Source: an uncultured archaeon (GTDB taxonomy: Archaea; Halobacteriota; Methanosarcinia; Methanotrichales; Methanotrichaceae). From it: a stretch of DNA of 8,334 bases. Positions 1-6,319 of the stretch are shown here, one piece after another (the first letter of the stretch is position 1; every line of letters begins with the position of its first letter). Both the position numbers and the translations under genes were made by a program. The notes beneath the pieces are model-generated. The model saw nothing but the letters and a program-made list of their open reading frames with translations, did no database searches and was not told the origin of the DNA. The stretch covers positions 1 to 8,334 of the forward strand of contig CABMDX010000136.1 of assembly GCA_902385025.1 (NCBI GenBank), written 5' to 3'.

Positions 1-421
1 CAGTTGCTATCGTTCTTCCCAGCAGGAAGCACTTCTCGACATCCTCCTTGGTAGGAACTTGGACGGCCATGGTCCCTGGCTCAATCACCGACATGCCGAA
101 GGATTTCATTCGAGCAATAAGGGTTGGTACGCCTTCGCCACTCCATCCATAAGAGCCAAACGCTACTCCCACTTTTCCCTTCAAATCGAGTTTTGATAGT
201 TCATTAAGGAATGGGTCCATGGCCTTTATTAGCTTATAGTTGTAGGTCGAGCCGCCTAAGACTATTGCATCTGCATATTTTGCATCTTCAGGCAAGGCAT
301 CGTATGCATCTTTTAGAACAACATCAACTCCCTTAATGGTCATAGCGCCATTCGCAATGGCCTCAGCCATTTTCTTTGTCCTTCCCATACCACTAGCATA
401 GATTATGGCTATTCTCGGCAT
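1..421 (-). CDS. Flavodoxin domain protein, FprA-type (3' end outside window)
   Basis: A small FMN-binding electron carrier, probably cytoplasmic. Read from the ATG at 421, 140 codons are open to the window edge, with no stop seen. It begins PRIAIIYASGMGRTKKMAE. Residues 10-15 (SGMGRT) form the FMN-phosphate loop after the first strand, LGGSTYNYKL (55-64) is the second flavin-contact loop, and GSYGWSGEG (89-97) is the signature loop of the flavodoxin domain of A-type flavoproteins (FprA). That domain is about 140-145 residues, so only a few residues should be missing. There is no metallo-beta-lactamase (diiron) domain before it, so this is a stand-alone flavodoxin rather than a whole FprA; a partner oxidoreductase may lie to the left. 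A weak GGATC precedes the start. Two TATA-like elements and a palindrome lie upstream. The family is clear; the redox partner is unknown. Confidence 0.86.
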   Translation of the reverse strand, partial: MPRIAIIYASGMGRTKKMAEAIANGAMTIKGVDVVLKDAYDALPEDAKYADAIVLGGSTYNYKLIKAMDPFLNELSKLDLKGKVGVAFGSYGWSGEGVPTLIARMKSFGMSVIEPGTMAVQVPTKEDVEKCFLLGRTIAT

Positions 422-449
422 TTAAGATCCCAGTAGACAGTCTGTACGC

Positions 450-467
450 ATTTTATAACTATTTTAT
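450..467 (-). promoter_or_regulatory. Candidate TATA boxes of the flavodoxin gene
   Basis: Read on the minus strand, two similar AT-rich elements follow each other: ATAAAAT (467-461) and TTATAAAAT (458-450). Either fits an archaeal TATA box. Transcription would then start about 25 bases further on, near 440 or 428, giving a leader of roughly 7-20 bases before the ATG at 421. No bacterial-type promoter is evident. Called from sequence only. Confidence 0.5.
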
Positions 468-485
468 GCTGTAGCCAGTTTTATC

Positions 486-497
486 TGTACATGTACA
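486..497. promoter_or_regulatory. Perfect 12-bp palindrome, possible operator
   Basis: TGTACATGTACA reads the same on both strands and consists of two TGTACA units. It lies about 28 bases upstream of the nearer TATA element of the flavodoxin gene. The seven bases TCTGTAC that overlap its left edge (484-490) recur at 441-447, on the other side of the TATA elements and 43 bases away, about four helical turns. This arrangement suits a dimeric regulator able to bracket the promoter. The regulator is not identifiable here. Confidence 0.4.
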
Positions 498-935
498 TAC
501 TTCCCGCAATCAAAAGTCCCGAAAACGATAGGCGGTAATCCTGAAAGGGCCTGCCACCCATCGGCAGGAAACCGATGCTACCAGCAATCCTGAGAGAGAC
601 GAGAAACCGCGAAACCCCAGAGAGCGCTCGCATCGCACCGCCCGGCCCCGGGCCAGGCATCTATGTCCATCCTCTGCCCTTCAATGTATCTCGCCCGCAT
701 CGGCCAGATCAGGGCTGTTTCTCTGCGGGAAAACACCGCCGCCATTGAATCAGCCCAGCCATCGAATCCGGTTCCTGCGAGCACTTGCTCGGGCCTTGCG
801 AATAGAGGAAATCACGTGCGAAAATGCTGCAGGCCGGAGGGACATCTCGCGAATTCGCTTTTCTTGGAATTCCTCGCAATGACCTTTTCATGCCATGCCA
901 ATGCCATGAGAGCAGCCTGCTATTCGTTCCTGCTT
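498..935. other. Long intergenic stretch with no supported gene
   Basis: This lies between the dehydrogenase stop (936) and the flavodoxin promoter. Open frames exist on both strands, but none has a recognisable motif, a good ribosome-binding site or a convincing composition. The plus-strand frame running through 663-1337 is the antisense shadow of the dehydrogenase. Small structures seen: two overlapping 6-bp hairpins (550-577), a GC-rich inverted repeat (640-653), two EcoRI-type palindromes (849-858 and 866-873), and three near-tandem ATGCC units (890-905). No T-run follows the dehydrogenase on the minus strand, so no terminator can be called. The stretch may be decayed coding sequence or an untranslated region. 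Confidence 0.5.
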
Positions 936-1376
936 TCACAGCCCGAGCCTTATGTGCTTCGTCTCCAAATAAGCCTCCAGCCCCACATGCCCCAACTCCC
1001 TCCCGATGCCGCTCTCCTTCCATCCTCCAAACGGCGCCTGCATGTCCACCACGCTGTTTACATTGACGCCGACTCCGCCCGCCTCCAGCCGCTCCGCTGC
1101 CAGCACAGCCGTCTTGAGGCTATTGGTGAAGATGTAGGCTGCAAGGCCATAATCGGTATCGTTGGCCAGGCGAATGGCCTCGTCCAGCGTCTTGAACCTC
1201 ATGATCGGCGCCACCGGCCCGAAGGTCTCCTCTCGCATGATCCTCATGCTGTGGTCTGCCTCGCACAGCACCGTCGGGAGATAAAAAAAACCTTTCTGAT
1301 AGGCCTTGCCCTCCGGCTCCCGGCCGCCAAAGACTAGTTCTGCCCCCTTCCAGAGCGCATCTGCCACGTCTCGCAT
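936..1376 (-). CDS. Aldehyde dehydrogenase, C-terminal fragment after a frameshift
   Basis: This is the rest of the aldehyde dehydrogenase that begins at 2368, continued in another frame. The fragment can be read from the ATG at 1376 (MRDVADALWKGAELVFGG) to the TGA at 936-938, 146 residues. It holds the C-terminal landmarks of the superfamily: REETFGPVAPIMRF (the conserved E-x-F-G-P motif that helps bind the nicotinamide ribose), the DTDYGLAAYIFT stretch, and PFGGWKESGIGRELG, followed by the oligomerisation tail ending KHIRLGL. The internal ATG is probably not a real start: MRDVADALWKG is an internal helix of the family. Joined to the upstream piece with one base restored at about 1377, the protein is 477 residues, the normal family length. 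Alone, this piece has no catalytic cysteine and cannot be active. Confidence 0.8.
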   Translation of the reverse strand: MRDVADALWKGAELVFGGREPEGKAYQKGFFYLPTVLCEADHSMRIMREETFGPVAPIMRFKTLDEAIRLANDTDYGLAAYIFTNSLKTAVLAAERLEAGGVGVNVNSVVDMQAPFGGWKESGIGRELGHVGLEAYLETKHIRLGL

Positions 1377-2368
1377 GTCTTCTCCCGCTGATCCCTGCTG
1401 AACATGGGTCCCAGGTCCACATCAGGCTCAAGGCCGTTGCCGATCTTAAACCGCTTTGCGCGCCCTGCAAGCTTTGTCGTGAACTCTTCCGCCACTTCAT
1501 CAGCCACATAAATCCTGTTGACGCTGATGCATACCTGGCCCATGTTGGAGAACGCGCGCTGGGATGCGGCAGCAGCCGCGGCCTCCAGATCTGCATCGGC
1601 GCATACGATAAAAGGCGATTGGCCGCCAAGCTCCAGGGAGACGCGCTTAATATGCTCTGCTACGTGGGCCATGATCCAGCGGCCGGTCTTGGTCTCGCCT
1701 GTAAACGCGATCTTGCGGGAGATGGGGCTCTCCACCAATTCCGCGCCCACCTCGCTTCCCGGTCCATGAACTACGTTTGCCGTGCCCTGAGGCAGGCCCG
1801 CGTCGGACACAGCCCGCACAAACTCCGTGGCCGCGAGCGGAGCCTTGCTCGGCGGCTTGGCCACAAAGGTGCAGCCCGCCGCAAGAGCTGGCGCGACCTT
1901 CCAGGCCAGCAGATCCACAGGAAAGTTCCAGGGCGTGATGAGCGCTGCCACGCCCACCGGCTGGCGGATCACAATGCTGCGGCTGGCAGAGGACGTTATC
2001 CATTCTCCAAAGCATCTCCTGCCCTCCTCAGCATAGTAGTCAAGCACATCTGCAGCAGAGAGGACCTCAGCCCTGGCATTCTTGAGGGGCTTGCCCATCT
2101 CCAAAGTGAGCAGCCGGGCGATTGCCTCTTTCTTCTCCCTGACACGGCGAGCGGAATCGTGCAGGACATCTGCTCGCTCTTTGCTGGAGGTTCCTGACCA
2201 GACCGGGAAGGCCCGAGCGGCGGCATGCAAAGCAAGCCTCGCGTCTTCTCTGCAGCCTACATCGACCTCTGCCACAGGCTCCTGGGTTGCAGGATTGTAG
2301 ATGGTTTCGGTTTTTCTGGACACAGAGGCGACCTCTTCTCCGTTGATAAGCATGTGAGACTGGTGCAT
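1334..2368 (-). CDS. NAD(P)-dependent aldehyde dehydrogenase, N-terminal and catalytic part (frameshifted)
   Basis: Oxidises an aldehyde to the acid with NAD(P); the substrate cannot be told from sequence. The PFGGWKESGIGRE tail of the downstream piece resembles succinate-semialdehyde and lactaldehyde dehydrogenases. Seen here: TPWNFP (145-150, oxyanion Asn148), KPPSKAPL with Lys171 (cofactor contact), FTGETKTG (222-229, the Rossmann turn), LELGGQSP with general base Glu246, and GQVC with nucleophile Cys280. All catalytic residues are present. The ATG at 2368 is chosen because AGGAGGT sits five bases upstream. About residue 331 (near 1377) the frame leaves the family pattern (REKTCETWQM, then a premature stop at 1334), while the family continuation reads in the other frame. 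One missing base in the Thr331 codon explains it, as either an assembly error or a pseudogene. Confidence 0.87.
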   Translation of the reverse strand: MHQSHMLINGEEVASVSRKTETIYNPATQEPVAEVDVGCREDARLALHAAARAFPVWSGTSSKERADVLHDSARRVREKKEAIARLLTLEMGKPLKNARAEVLSAADVLDYYAEEGRRCFGEWITSSASRSIVIRQPVGVAALITPWNFPVDLLAWKVAPALAAGCTFVAKPPSKAPLAATEFVRAVSDAGLPQGTANVVHGPGSEVGAELVESPISRKIAFTGETKTGRWIMAHVAEHIKRVSLELGGQSPFIVCADADLEAAAAAASQRAFSNMGQVCISVNRIYVADEVAEEFTTKLAGRAKRFKIGNGLEPDVDLGPMFSRDQREKTCETWQMRSGRGQN

Positions 2369-2373
2369 AAACG

Positions 2374-2380
2374 ACCTCCT
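2374..2380 (-). promoter_or_regulatory. Strong Shine-Dalgarno site of the aldehyde dehydrogenase
   Basis: AGGAGGT on the minus strand, five bases before the ATG at 2368. It is the clearest ribosome-binding site in the window and fixes the start codon. Confidence 0.8.
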
Positions 2381-2407
2381 GGTAGCTTGCTGCTTGGAAT
2401 TCCGAGA

Positions 2408-2454
2408 ATCTATAATCTTCGCTTTTCATCGGTCTATATGTTACTAATATTATG
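2408..2454. promoter_or_regulatory. AT-rich divergent promoter region
   Basis: The 162 bases between the divergent dehydrogenase and membrane-protein genes contain an AT-rich core. For the minus strand, CATATAGA (2440-2433) and ATTATAGA (2417-2410) are possible TATA boxes, placing transcription starts some 20-45 bases before the start codon. For the plus strand, CTATATG (2434-2440) or TAATATTATG (2445-2454) could serve, giving a leader of roughly 50-70 bases. The shared core means the two promoters may compete. No operator-like repeat was found. Confidence 0.4.
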
Positions 2455-2530
2455 CTCAGGAGATAAGGCTGAAAACAAGACTGAATGATCCTCATGGAAA
2501 TGATAATCTTGGAGAATTTGAGGCTTGAAC

Positions 2531-3073
2531 ATGAATGATTTTATCGATACCATCGATGCCTGGCGCGATTTCTATATGCTAACAGGTTCTGCAACTGCAA
2601 CTCTCATCGGATTGATCTTTGTTGCGGTCACACTTCATATTGATATCATCGCCGAGTCAAAAAAGTCAAGCGAAATTCGAATGCTTGCAGAACAGGTATT
2701 TACAAATTTCCTGTTAATTTTATCGTTTGCTTTCATTTTCATGGTCCCATCAGACACTCCTTATGGAATAGGTTTCCCACTTCTTATTCTGGGGGCGATG
2801 GAAATAATTCAGACTGCAAGTCTATGGCTGAGATTCTTAAGGGGCAGAGGAGAGGATAGGGTATTCGGATCAAATCAGATCCTGAGAAAAGTGCTGCTTC
2901 CCAATACGATCTGCTACTTGACTCTGATTATCATCGGCGCAGACCTCCTCGGGGGCAGGACCCGCTACCTAGGATGGATGGTGATTGTAATTTTGTGGCT
3001 TATATTCTCAGCAGCCGGGAATACCTGGAATTTGATGCTGCGCGTGGCCGAGCTGAAACGAAACCGCCATTGA
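2531..3073 (+). CDS. Small multi-pass membrane protein, function unknown
   Basis: 180 residues; not recognised as a named family. A short N-terminal segment (MNDFIDTIDAWRDFYMLTG) leads into four or five predicted membrane spans: about 18-36 (ATLIGLIFVAVTL), 56-73, 80-98, 121-141 and 147-166. The connecting loops are charged, and the end is basic (RVAELKRNRH). A start with W-x-x-F-Y-x-L-x-G followed by a small-residue-rich first helix is common among uncharacterised prokaryotic membrane proteins. There is no signal peptide, enzymatic motif or metal-binding cluster. The ATG at 2531 is preferred over a TTG at 2525, because GAGG (2520-2523) lies seven bases before the ATG but only one before the TTG. 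It is more AT-rich than the dehydrogenase. About 80 bases without an obvious terminator separate it from the SerB region, so co-transcription is possible but not shown. Confidence 0.75.
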   Translation: MNDFIDTIDAWRDFYMLTGSATATLIGLIFVAVTLHIDIIAESKKSSEIRMLAEQVFTNFLLILSFAFIFMVPSDTPYGIGFPLLILGAMEIIQTASLWLRFLRGRGEDRVFGSNQILRKVLLPNTICYLTLIIIGADLLGGRTRYLGWMVIVILWLIFSAAGNTWNLMLRVAELKRNRH

Positions 3074-3154
3074 CCAGAGAATCATTGGAGAAAATAGAGA
3101 AGACTCTTCAGGCCGAAAAAGTATTTAGGCAAAGATGGGCAAGGGGGGTGCTCG

Positions 3155-3279
3155 ATGGAGCCATATAAAAAAGGAGCCTGGACACCCTGACCGATGATCT
3201 TCTTTGGGTATTCTCCTTCATCGGCAGGGATAGGCCGGGTCTGATTCGCGATATCCTGCAAGAACCAAGTCAGCAGAAT
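3155..3279 (+). other. Displaced N-terminal coding segment of SerB (start unresolved)
   Basis: The SerB frame stays open upstream of its first conventional start (GTG 3280) back to a TAA at 3166-3168. It encodes the missing first half of an ACT domain: LLWVFSFIGRDRPG then LIRDILQEPSQQN, with the G-x-D-R-P-G turn typical of ACT domains. This frame has no ATG, GTG or TTG between 3169 and 3280. ATGs exist one frame away at 3155 (GGTG four bases upstream) and at 3194. Adding one A to the A6 run at 3167-3172 would join the first (MEPYKKRSLDTL); one base added after the second would give MILLWVFSF. A rare CTG start at 3187 behind AAGGAG (3171-3176) is another possibility. Coding is well supported; the start is not. 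Confidence 0.65.
3163..3172 (+). promoter_or_regulatory. Possible TATA box of serB, overlapping an A6 run
   Basis: ATATAAAAAA is a good archaeal TATA-box match. A start about 25 bases downstream would fall near 3193, almost exactly at the ATG at 3194, which would suit a leaderless mRNA. The same bases are the A-run where a lost A would also explain the broken SerB N-terminus, so promoter and coding readings compete. An alternative upstream element is GTATTTAG at 3121-3128. Confidence 0.35.
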
Positions 3280-4383
3280 GTGAATATCATAGACATGGAT
3301 CAGAGGGTTATGCAGGGCATATTCACCATGACCGTGGTTGCCGATTTTGGTTTGGCTCTGCAGGGCCCGGAGAAGCTTGAGGCCTGGTTTATAGAAAATG
3401 CCAGGATGCTCGGCATTGAGTTTTGCGCATTTCCCCTGGGAGAATGCAAAGGCGGCCTCCTCCCCCGACATACGAATAAGAGCCTCTATGTGGTCACCAT
3501 TCTTGCCAAAGACAGAGTGGGCATTATCCGAGATATGGCAGACGCGGCTGCACAAAATGACGTCAATATCGAGCGGGCGCTTGTCACGGCCCGCGGCGAG
3601 CTGATCTCGATTGAATTCCTGATGGACTTTGATGACGGTGATATTGAGGGCTGCAAGATGCGGCTGAAGGCGGATTGCGGGCGGTTGGGCCTTGATGTGG
3701 TGATCGAAGATCTGGGCCGCCATCTCAAGGCAAAGAGGCTCATCGTCTTCGACATGGACATGACCATTGTGGACTGCGAGATCATCAACCGTCTGGCCGG
3801 CTTTGCAGGAGTCGACGAGCAGGTCAAAGCCATTACAGAGCGGGCTATGAACGGGGAGATGGACTTCAAGGAGTCACTTCGCCAGCGAGTGCGCCTGCTC
3901 AAGGGCACTCCGATAGGCACTCTGGAGGAGATTGCAGGCAACCTGCAGCTTACGCCGGGCTCTGAGGAGCTGATTCATCACCTCAAGCACCTTGGCTACA
4001 AGATTGCGCTCATCAGCGGCGGCTTCACATATTTTACGGATGTGCTGAAAGAACGGCTCGGATTTGACTACACCTTTGCCAATACGCTCGAGATCAAGGA
4101 TGGAGTTGTCACTGGCGAGATCAGGGGAGACATCATCGACGCCGAAGCCAAGGGGCGCATCATCTATCGCCTGGCAGAGCTGGAGAAGATCAGCCCGGAC
4201 AATATCGTGGCGGTGGGCGACGGGGCCAATGACTGCCTCATGATCAAGAATGCAGGCCTCGGCGTAGCCTTCAATGCCAAGGAGATCTTGAAGAAGGTCT
4301 CTGACGGAAGCCTATCCAGGGAGAACCTTCTTGGGCTGCTCAATGTGCTTGGGCTGGCGGAGAAGGAGAAAGAGCGGCAGTAG
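3280..4383 (+). CDS. serB: Phosphoserine phosphatase with ACT domains
   Basis: Hydrolyses O-phospho-L-serine to serine, the last step of the phosphorylated serine pathway; cytoplasmic, Mg2+-dependent HAD superfamily. Numbered from GTG 3280 (367 residues): the remainder of the first ACT domain (1-27), a second ACT domain (about 69-142, with AKDRVGIIRD), then the HAD core. Motif I is VFDMDMT (nucleophile Asp158, acid/base Asp160), with Glu167 matching the substrate-binding glutamate. SLRQRVRLLKG follows; motif II is ISGGF (Ser246), motif III is AKGRI (Lys291), and motif IV is VGDGANDCLM (Asp314, Asp318). The core closely follows archaeal single-domain phosphatases; methionine replaces the usual serine after the second Asp. 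The GTG start would cut the first ACT domain in half, so translation almost certainly begins upstream. The ACT domains suggest amino-acid feedback, which is inference. Confidence 0.92.
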   Translation: MNIIDMDQRVMQGIFTMTVVADFGLALQGPEKLEAWFIENARMLGIEFCAFPLGECKGGLLPRHTNKSLYVVTILAKDRVGIIRDMADAAAQNDVNIERALVTARGELISIEFLMDFDDGDIEGCKMRLKADCGRLGLDVVIEDLGRHLKAKRLIVFDMDMTIVDCEIINRLAGFAGVDEQVKAITERAMNGEMDFKESLRQRVRLLKGTPIGTLEEIAGNLQLTPGSEELIHHLKHLGYKIALISGGFTYFTDVLKERLGFDYTFANTLEIKDGVVTGEIRGDIIDAEAKGRIIYRLAELEKISPDNIVAVGDGANDCLMIKNAGLGVAFNAKEILKKVSDGSLSRENLLGLLNVLGLAEKEKERQ

Positions 4384-4388
4384 GTTAA

Positions 4389-4394
4389 TTTTTT
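4389..4394 (+). terminator. Oligo-T candidate terminator after serB
   Basis: TTAATTTTTT, with six Ts at 4389-4394, begins right after the serB TAG (4381-4383). Archaeal RNA polymerase often terminates at such T-runs without a hairpin, and none is seen here. It would separate serB from the methyltransferase gene. Confidence 0.4.
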
Positions 4395-4402
4395 GTAGAT
4401 AT

Positions 4403-4410
4403 CAATATAG
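4403..4410 (+). promoter_or_regulatory. Weak TATA-like element before the methyltransferase gene
   Basis: CAATATAG lies in the AT-rich 97-base gap after serB. It would place transcription near 4434, about 47 bases before the ATG at 4481. The match is poor, so this is only a candidate for independent expression of the defence gene. Confidence 0.25.
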
Positions 4411-4480
4411 CAGCAAGAGAATTCTTCAAACAGCGACGCTTACAAATAAGAAGAATTCAGCACTTGATTTCAGAAGGTTG

Positions 4481-6319
4481 ATGGTTGTGCCTGGTCAGAG
4501 CCATATACAGAGATTTTTTGAGAAGTTAAAGATGGATGAACATGACCTGACGCCATGCTCCTTTGCTTTTACAAAGTTCAAGTCCATTCCCGGTGAATGG
4601 AGATGCAGCACATTTGACTTGGCTATACCGTTTTGGCATATTTTTGCCCCAGGCGCAAGGTCATCCGATCTTAGAAAGCTCAGCGCTGGAATACAGGTTG
4701 AGAACTTCATGCTCCTGGCTGATCTCGGAGATAGCTCGCTACTAGTAATAAGGACCTACGGGAAGGGAAAAGGAGAAAAGCCGCTGTTCAAGTCGCTGCG
4801 CAAAATTGAAGATTACGATGAGATGGCAGGCGTCCTAAGGAAGTTCGATTTCAAATCAGATGATCTTATTGCACATGCCTCGCTTCAGGCTGCCAAAGAG
4901 CTCTTGGAAAGATCGTCTGGAACTGGTATTATAAACAAGGGCTTGTTCTCCAATTATTTCTTGAAGGAGCGTCTGGCAAAGAGCATGTCCGAACGGGGAC
5001 GCAGCATCGCTAGAGAGGCGCAAGGGTTCTTTTCCAGGATTGAAGAATTCATTTTTTCGAACCCTGATCAGGCTGAGAAGGGCTTGGCGGGCCTGGGATT
5101 CAAGTCAGTCCTCAGGAATGGGAGCGGATATCCAGAGTTTGGACTTCACTATGCCGGTGAAGAGCTGGATGTCTGCTGCGTTATCGCTCCTGTCGATTCT
5201 CTGGATTTCAGGACAGGCAGCTTGGCCGCACCAAGCTATCAGGCAGTAGCCAAACTGCGCGATTTTAATTGGGTGATCTTGAGCAACGGCAATCTCTGGA
5301 GAATTTACTGTCGCAGGTCTGCTTCGGAGAGCACCAGTTACTTCGAGCTGAACCTGGAAGGGATTTCAGAGGCTTCCGATCTGAGGCTGGTTTATCTGGC
5401 AGCAATATTCTCCGCACCATCCTTTGTCAAGAGAGGTGGAGCCTCAGATATCGATCTCATTTACGAAGGCGGCGTAATCCATGCAAAAGGCCTGGAAGAG
5501 GATTTAAAAAGCAAGGTATTCGATGATCAGCTCTTCCTCAACCTGACAAGGAGCGTTATCGTCTTTGATATGAAAAAGCGCTATCATGAAGACGAATTAG
5601 AGCAGGGAAAAAGAAAGGCGCTCAAGTTACTCTATCGGCTGCTATTCGTTCTCTACGCCGAGGCAAGGGGCCTCTTGCCACTGAATAACGAGAATTATCG
5701 AGCGGTATCCCTGGAAAATATGCGTGCTCGCCTGGATGCTCTGGAGAAAGTGCCAGAGGGAGCGGAAGCCTGGTCGTCTCTGTGCTCGCTCTTCGAGATG
5801 ATCCATCGGGGGAGTCCATCTGCTCAGATGCCGGAGTATGACGGCGAGCTGTTTGCAGCGGAGGAGATGGATTCGCTGCCTATCAAGAACATGCATATCG
5901 TTCCAGCCCTGAAGGATCTGATGATTTCCGCTGCAGGCGGCATCGACTATCTCAATTTGGGCGTGCGACAGCTTGGCTCCATCTACGAAGCCCTGCTGGA
6001 ATATTCCATCAAGCAGGCCGACCGCGATTTAATGGTCTATAGAGATAGTAGTAATAAAAATGGAGTGATGATAATGGATGCTGCCTTTGCCTCGGATCTG
6101 CAAGCCAAGCCTCGCAGCTTCATTTCTGCAGTAGAGATTTATCTTACTGCAGGCGGCCTGGCCCGCAAAGGGAGCGGCAGCTATTACACCCCGGATGAGA
6201 TTGTCAGATTTCTTGTGAAGAAGGGCTGGAGCCTCACTTCCTGCGCCGGGAAGCCATCTTTCGCAGTACAATGGAAGAGCTTCGCTCCAGCAAATCCAGG
6301 AACCGTGATCTGGAGATGA
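4481..6319 (+). CDS. Eco57I-like restriction-modification protein, N-terminal part (frameshifted)
   Basis: First half of a very large N6-adenine DNA methyltransferase / restriction-modification protein. The ATG at 4481 (MVVPGQSHIQRFFEKL) is chosen because earlier starts overlap serB; only a weak AGAAGG lies upstream, and a later ATG at 4532 is possible. Residues about 200-276 resemble the N-terminal nuclease-like region of type I/IIG enzymes, ending YQAVAKLRDFNWVILSNG then NLWRIY (253-276). Where the family usually has E-x-K, this protein reads VIAPVDSLDF (234-243), so cleavage activity is doubtful. A helical linker follows with LYRLLFVLYAEARGLLP (384-400) and LGSIYEALLEY (498-508). YYTPDEIVRF (568-577) opens the methyltransferase domain. 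After Lys581 this frame leaves the family pattern and stops at 6317-6319; the true continuation is one frame away from about 6223. Confidence 0.8.
   Translation: MVVPGQSHIQRFFEKLKMDEHDLTPCSFAFTKFKSIPGEWRCSTFDLAIPFWHIFAPGARSSDLRKLSAGIQVENFMLLADLGDSSLLVIRTYGKGKGEKPLFKSLRKIEDYDEMAGVLRKFDFKSDDLIAHASLQAAKELLERSSGTGIINKGLFSNYFLKERLAKSMSERGRSIAREAQGFFSRIEEFIFSNPDQAEKGLAGLGFKSVLRNGSGYPEFGLHYAGEELDVCCVIAPVDSLDFRTGSLAAPSYQAVAKLRDFNWVILSNGNLWRIYCRRSASESTSYFELNLEGISEASDLRLVYLAAIFSAPSFVKRGGASDIDLIYEGGVIHAKGLEEDLKSKVFDDQLFLNLTRSVIVFDMKKRYHEDELEQGKRKALKLLYRLLFVLYAEARGLLPLNNENYRAVSLENMRARLDALEKVPEGAEAWSSLCSLFEMIHRGSPSAQMPEYDGELFAAEEMDSLPIKNMHIVPALKDLMISAAGGIDYLNLGVRQLGSIYEALLEYSIKQADRDLMVYRDSSNKNGVMIMDAAFASDLQAKPRSFISAVEIYLTAGGLARKGSGSYYTPDEIVRFLVKKGWSLTSCAGKPSFAVQWKSFAPANPGTVIWR

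Noticed and set aside
506..523. Minus-strand TTCG-N10-TTGC near the flavodoxin promoter, reminiscent of the TTCG-N10-TTCG site of the methanogen redox regulator MsvR
   Set aside because: Only one half-site matches fully and the other differs at two bases; too weak to call.
640..653. GCCCGG/CCGGGC inverted repeat considered as a terminator
   Set aside because: The 2-base spacer is too short for a full hairpin loop and no T-run follows on either strand.
849..873. GCGAATTCGC and GGAATTCC palindromes close together, with the shared 11-mer CTTGGAATTCC also near 2393
   Set aside because: Short restriction-site-like palindromes; the similarity to 2393 does not extend beyond 11 bases, so no mobile element or repeat can be supported.
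890..908. Three near-tandem ATGCC units
   Set aside because: Too short and few to be a meaningful repeat array.
663..1337. 224-codon plus-strand open frame opposite the aldehyde dehydrogenase C-terminus
   Set aside because: It lies mostly antisense to a well-supported gene, has no recognisable motif and low-complexity proline/leucine-rich content; a typical shadow frame in GC-rich DNA.
3082..3723. 213-codon minus-strand open frame opposite serB
   Set aside because: It is antisense to conserved ACT-domain coding sequence, with no ribosome-binding site or motif.
4331..4480. Upstream extension of the methyltransferase frame to an ATG at 4331
   Set aside because: This would overlap the 3' end of serB by about 50 bases and add an arginine-rich, non-conserved-looking leader; the ATG at 4481 is more plausible.
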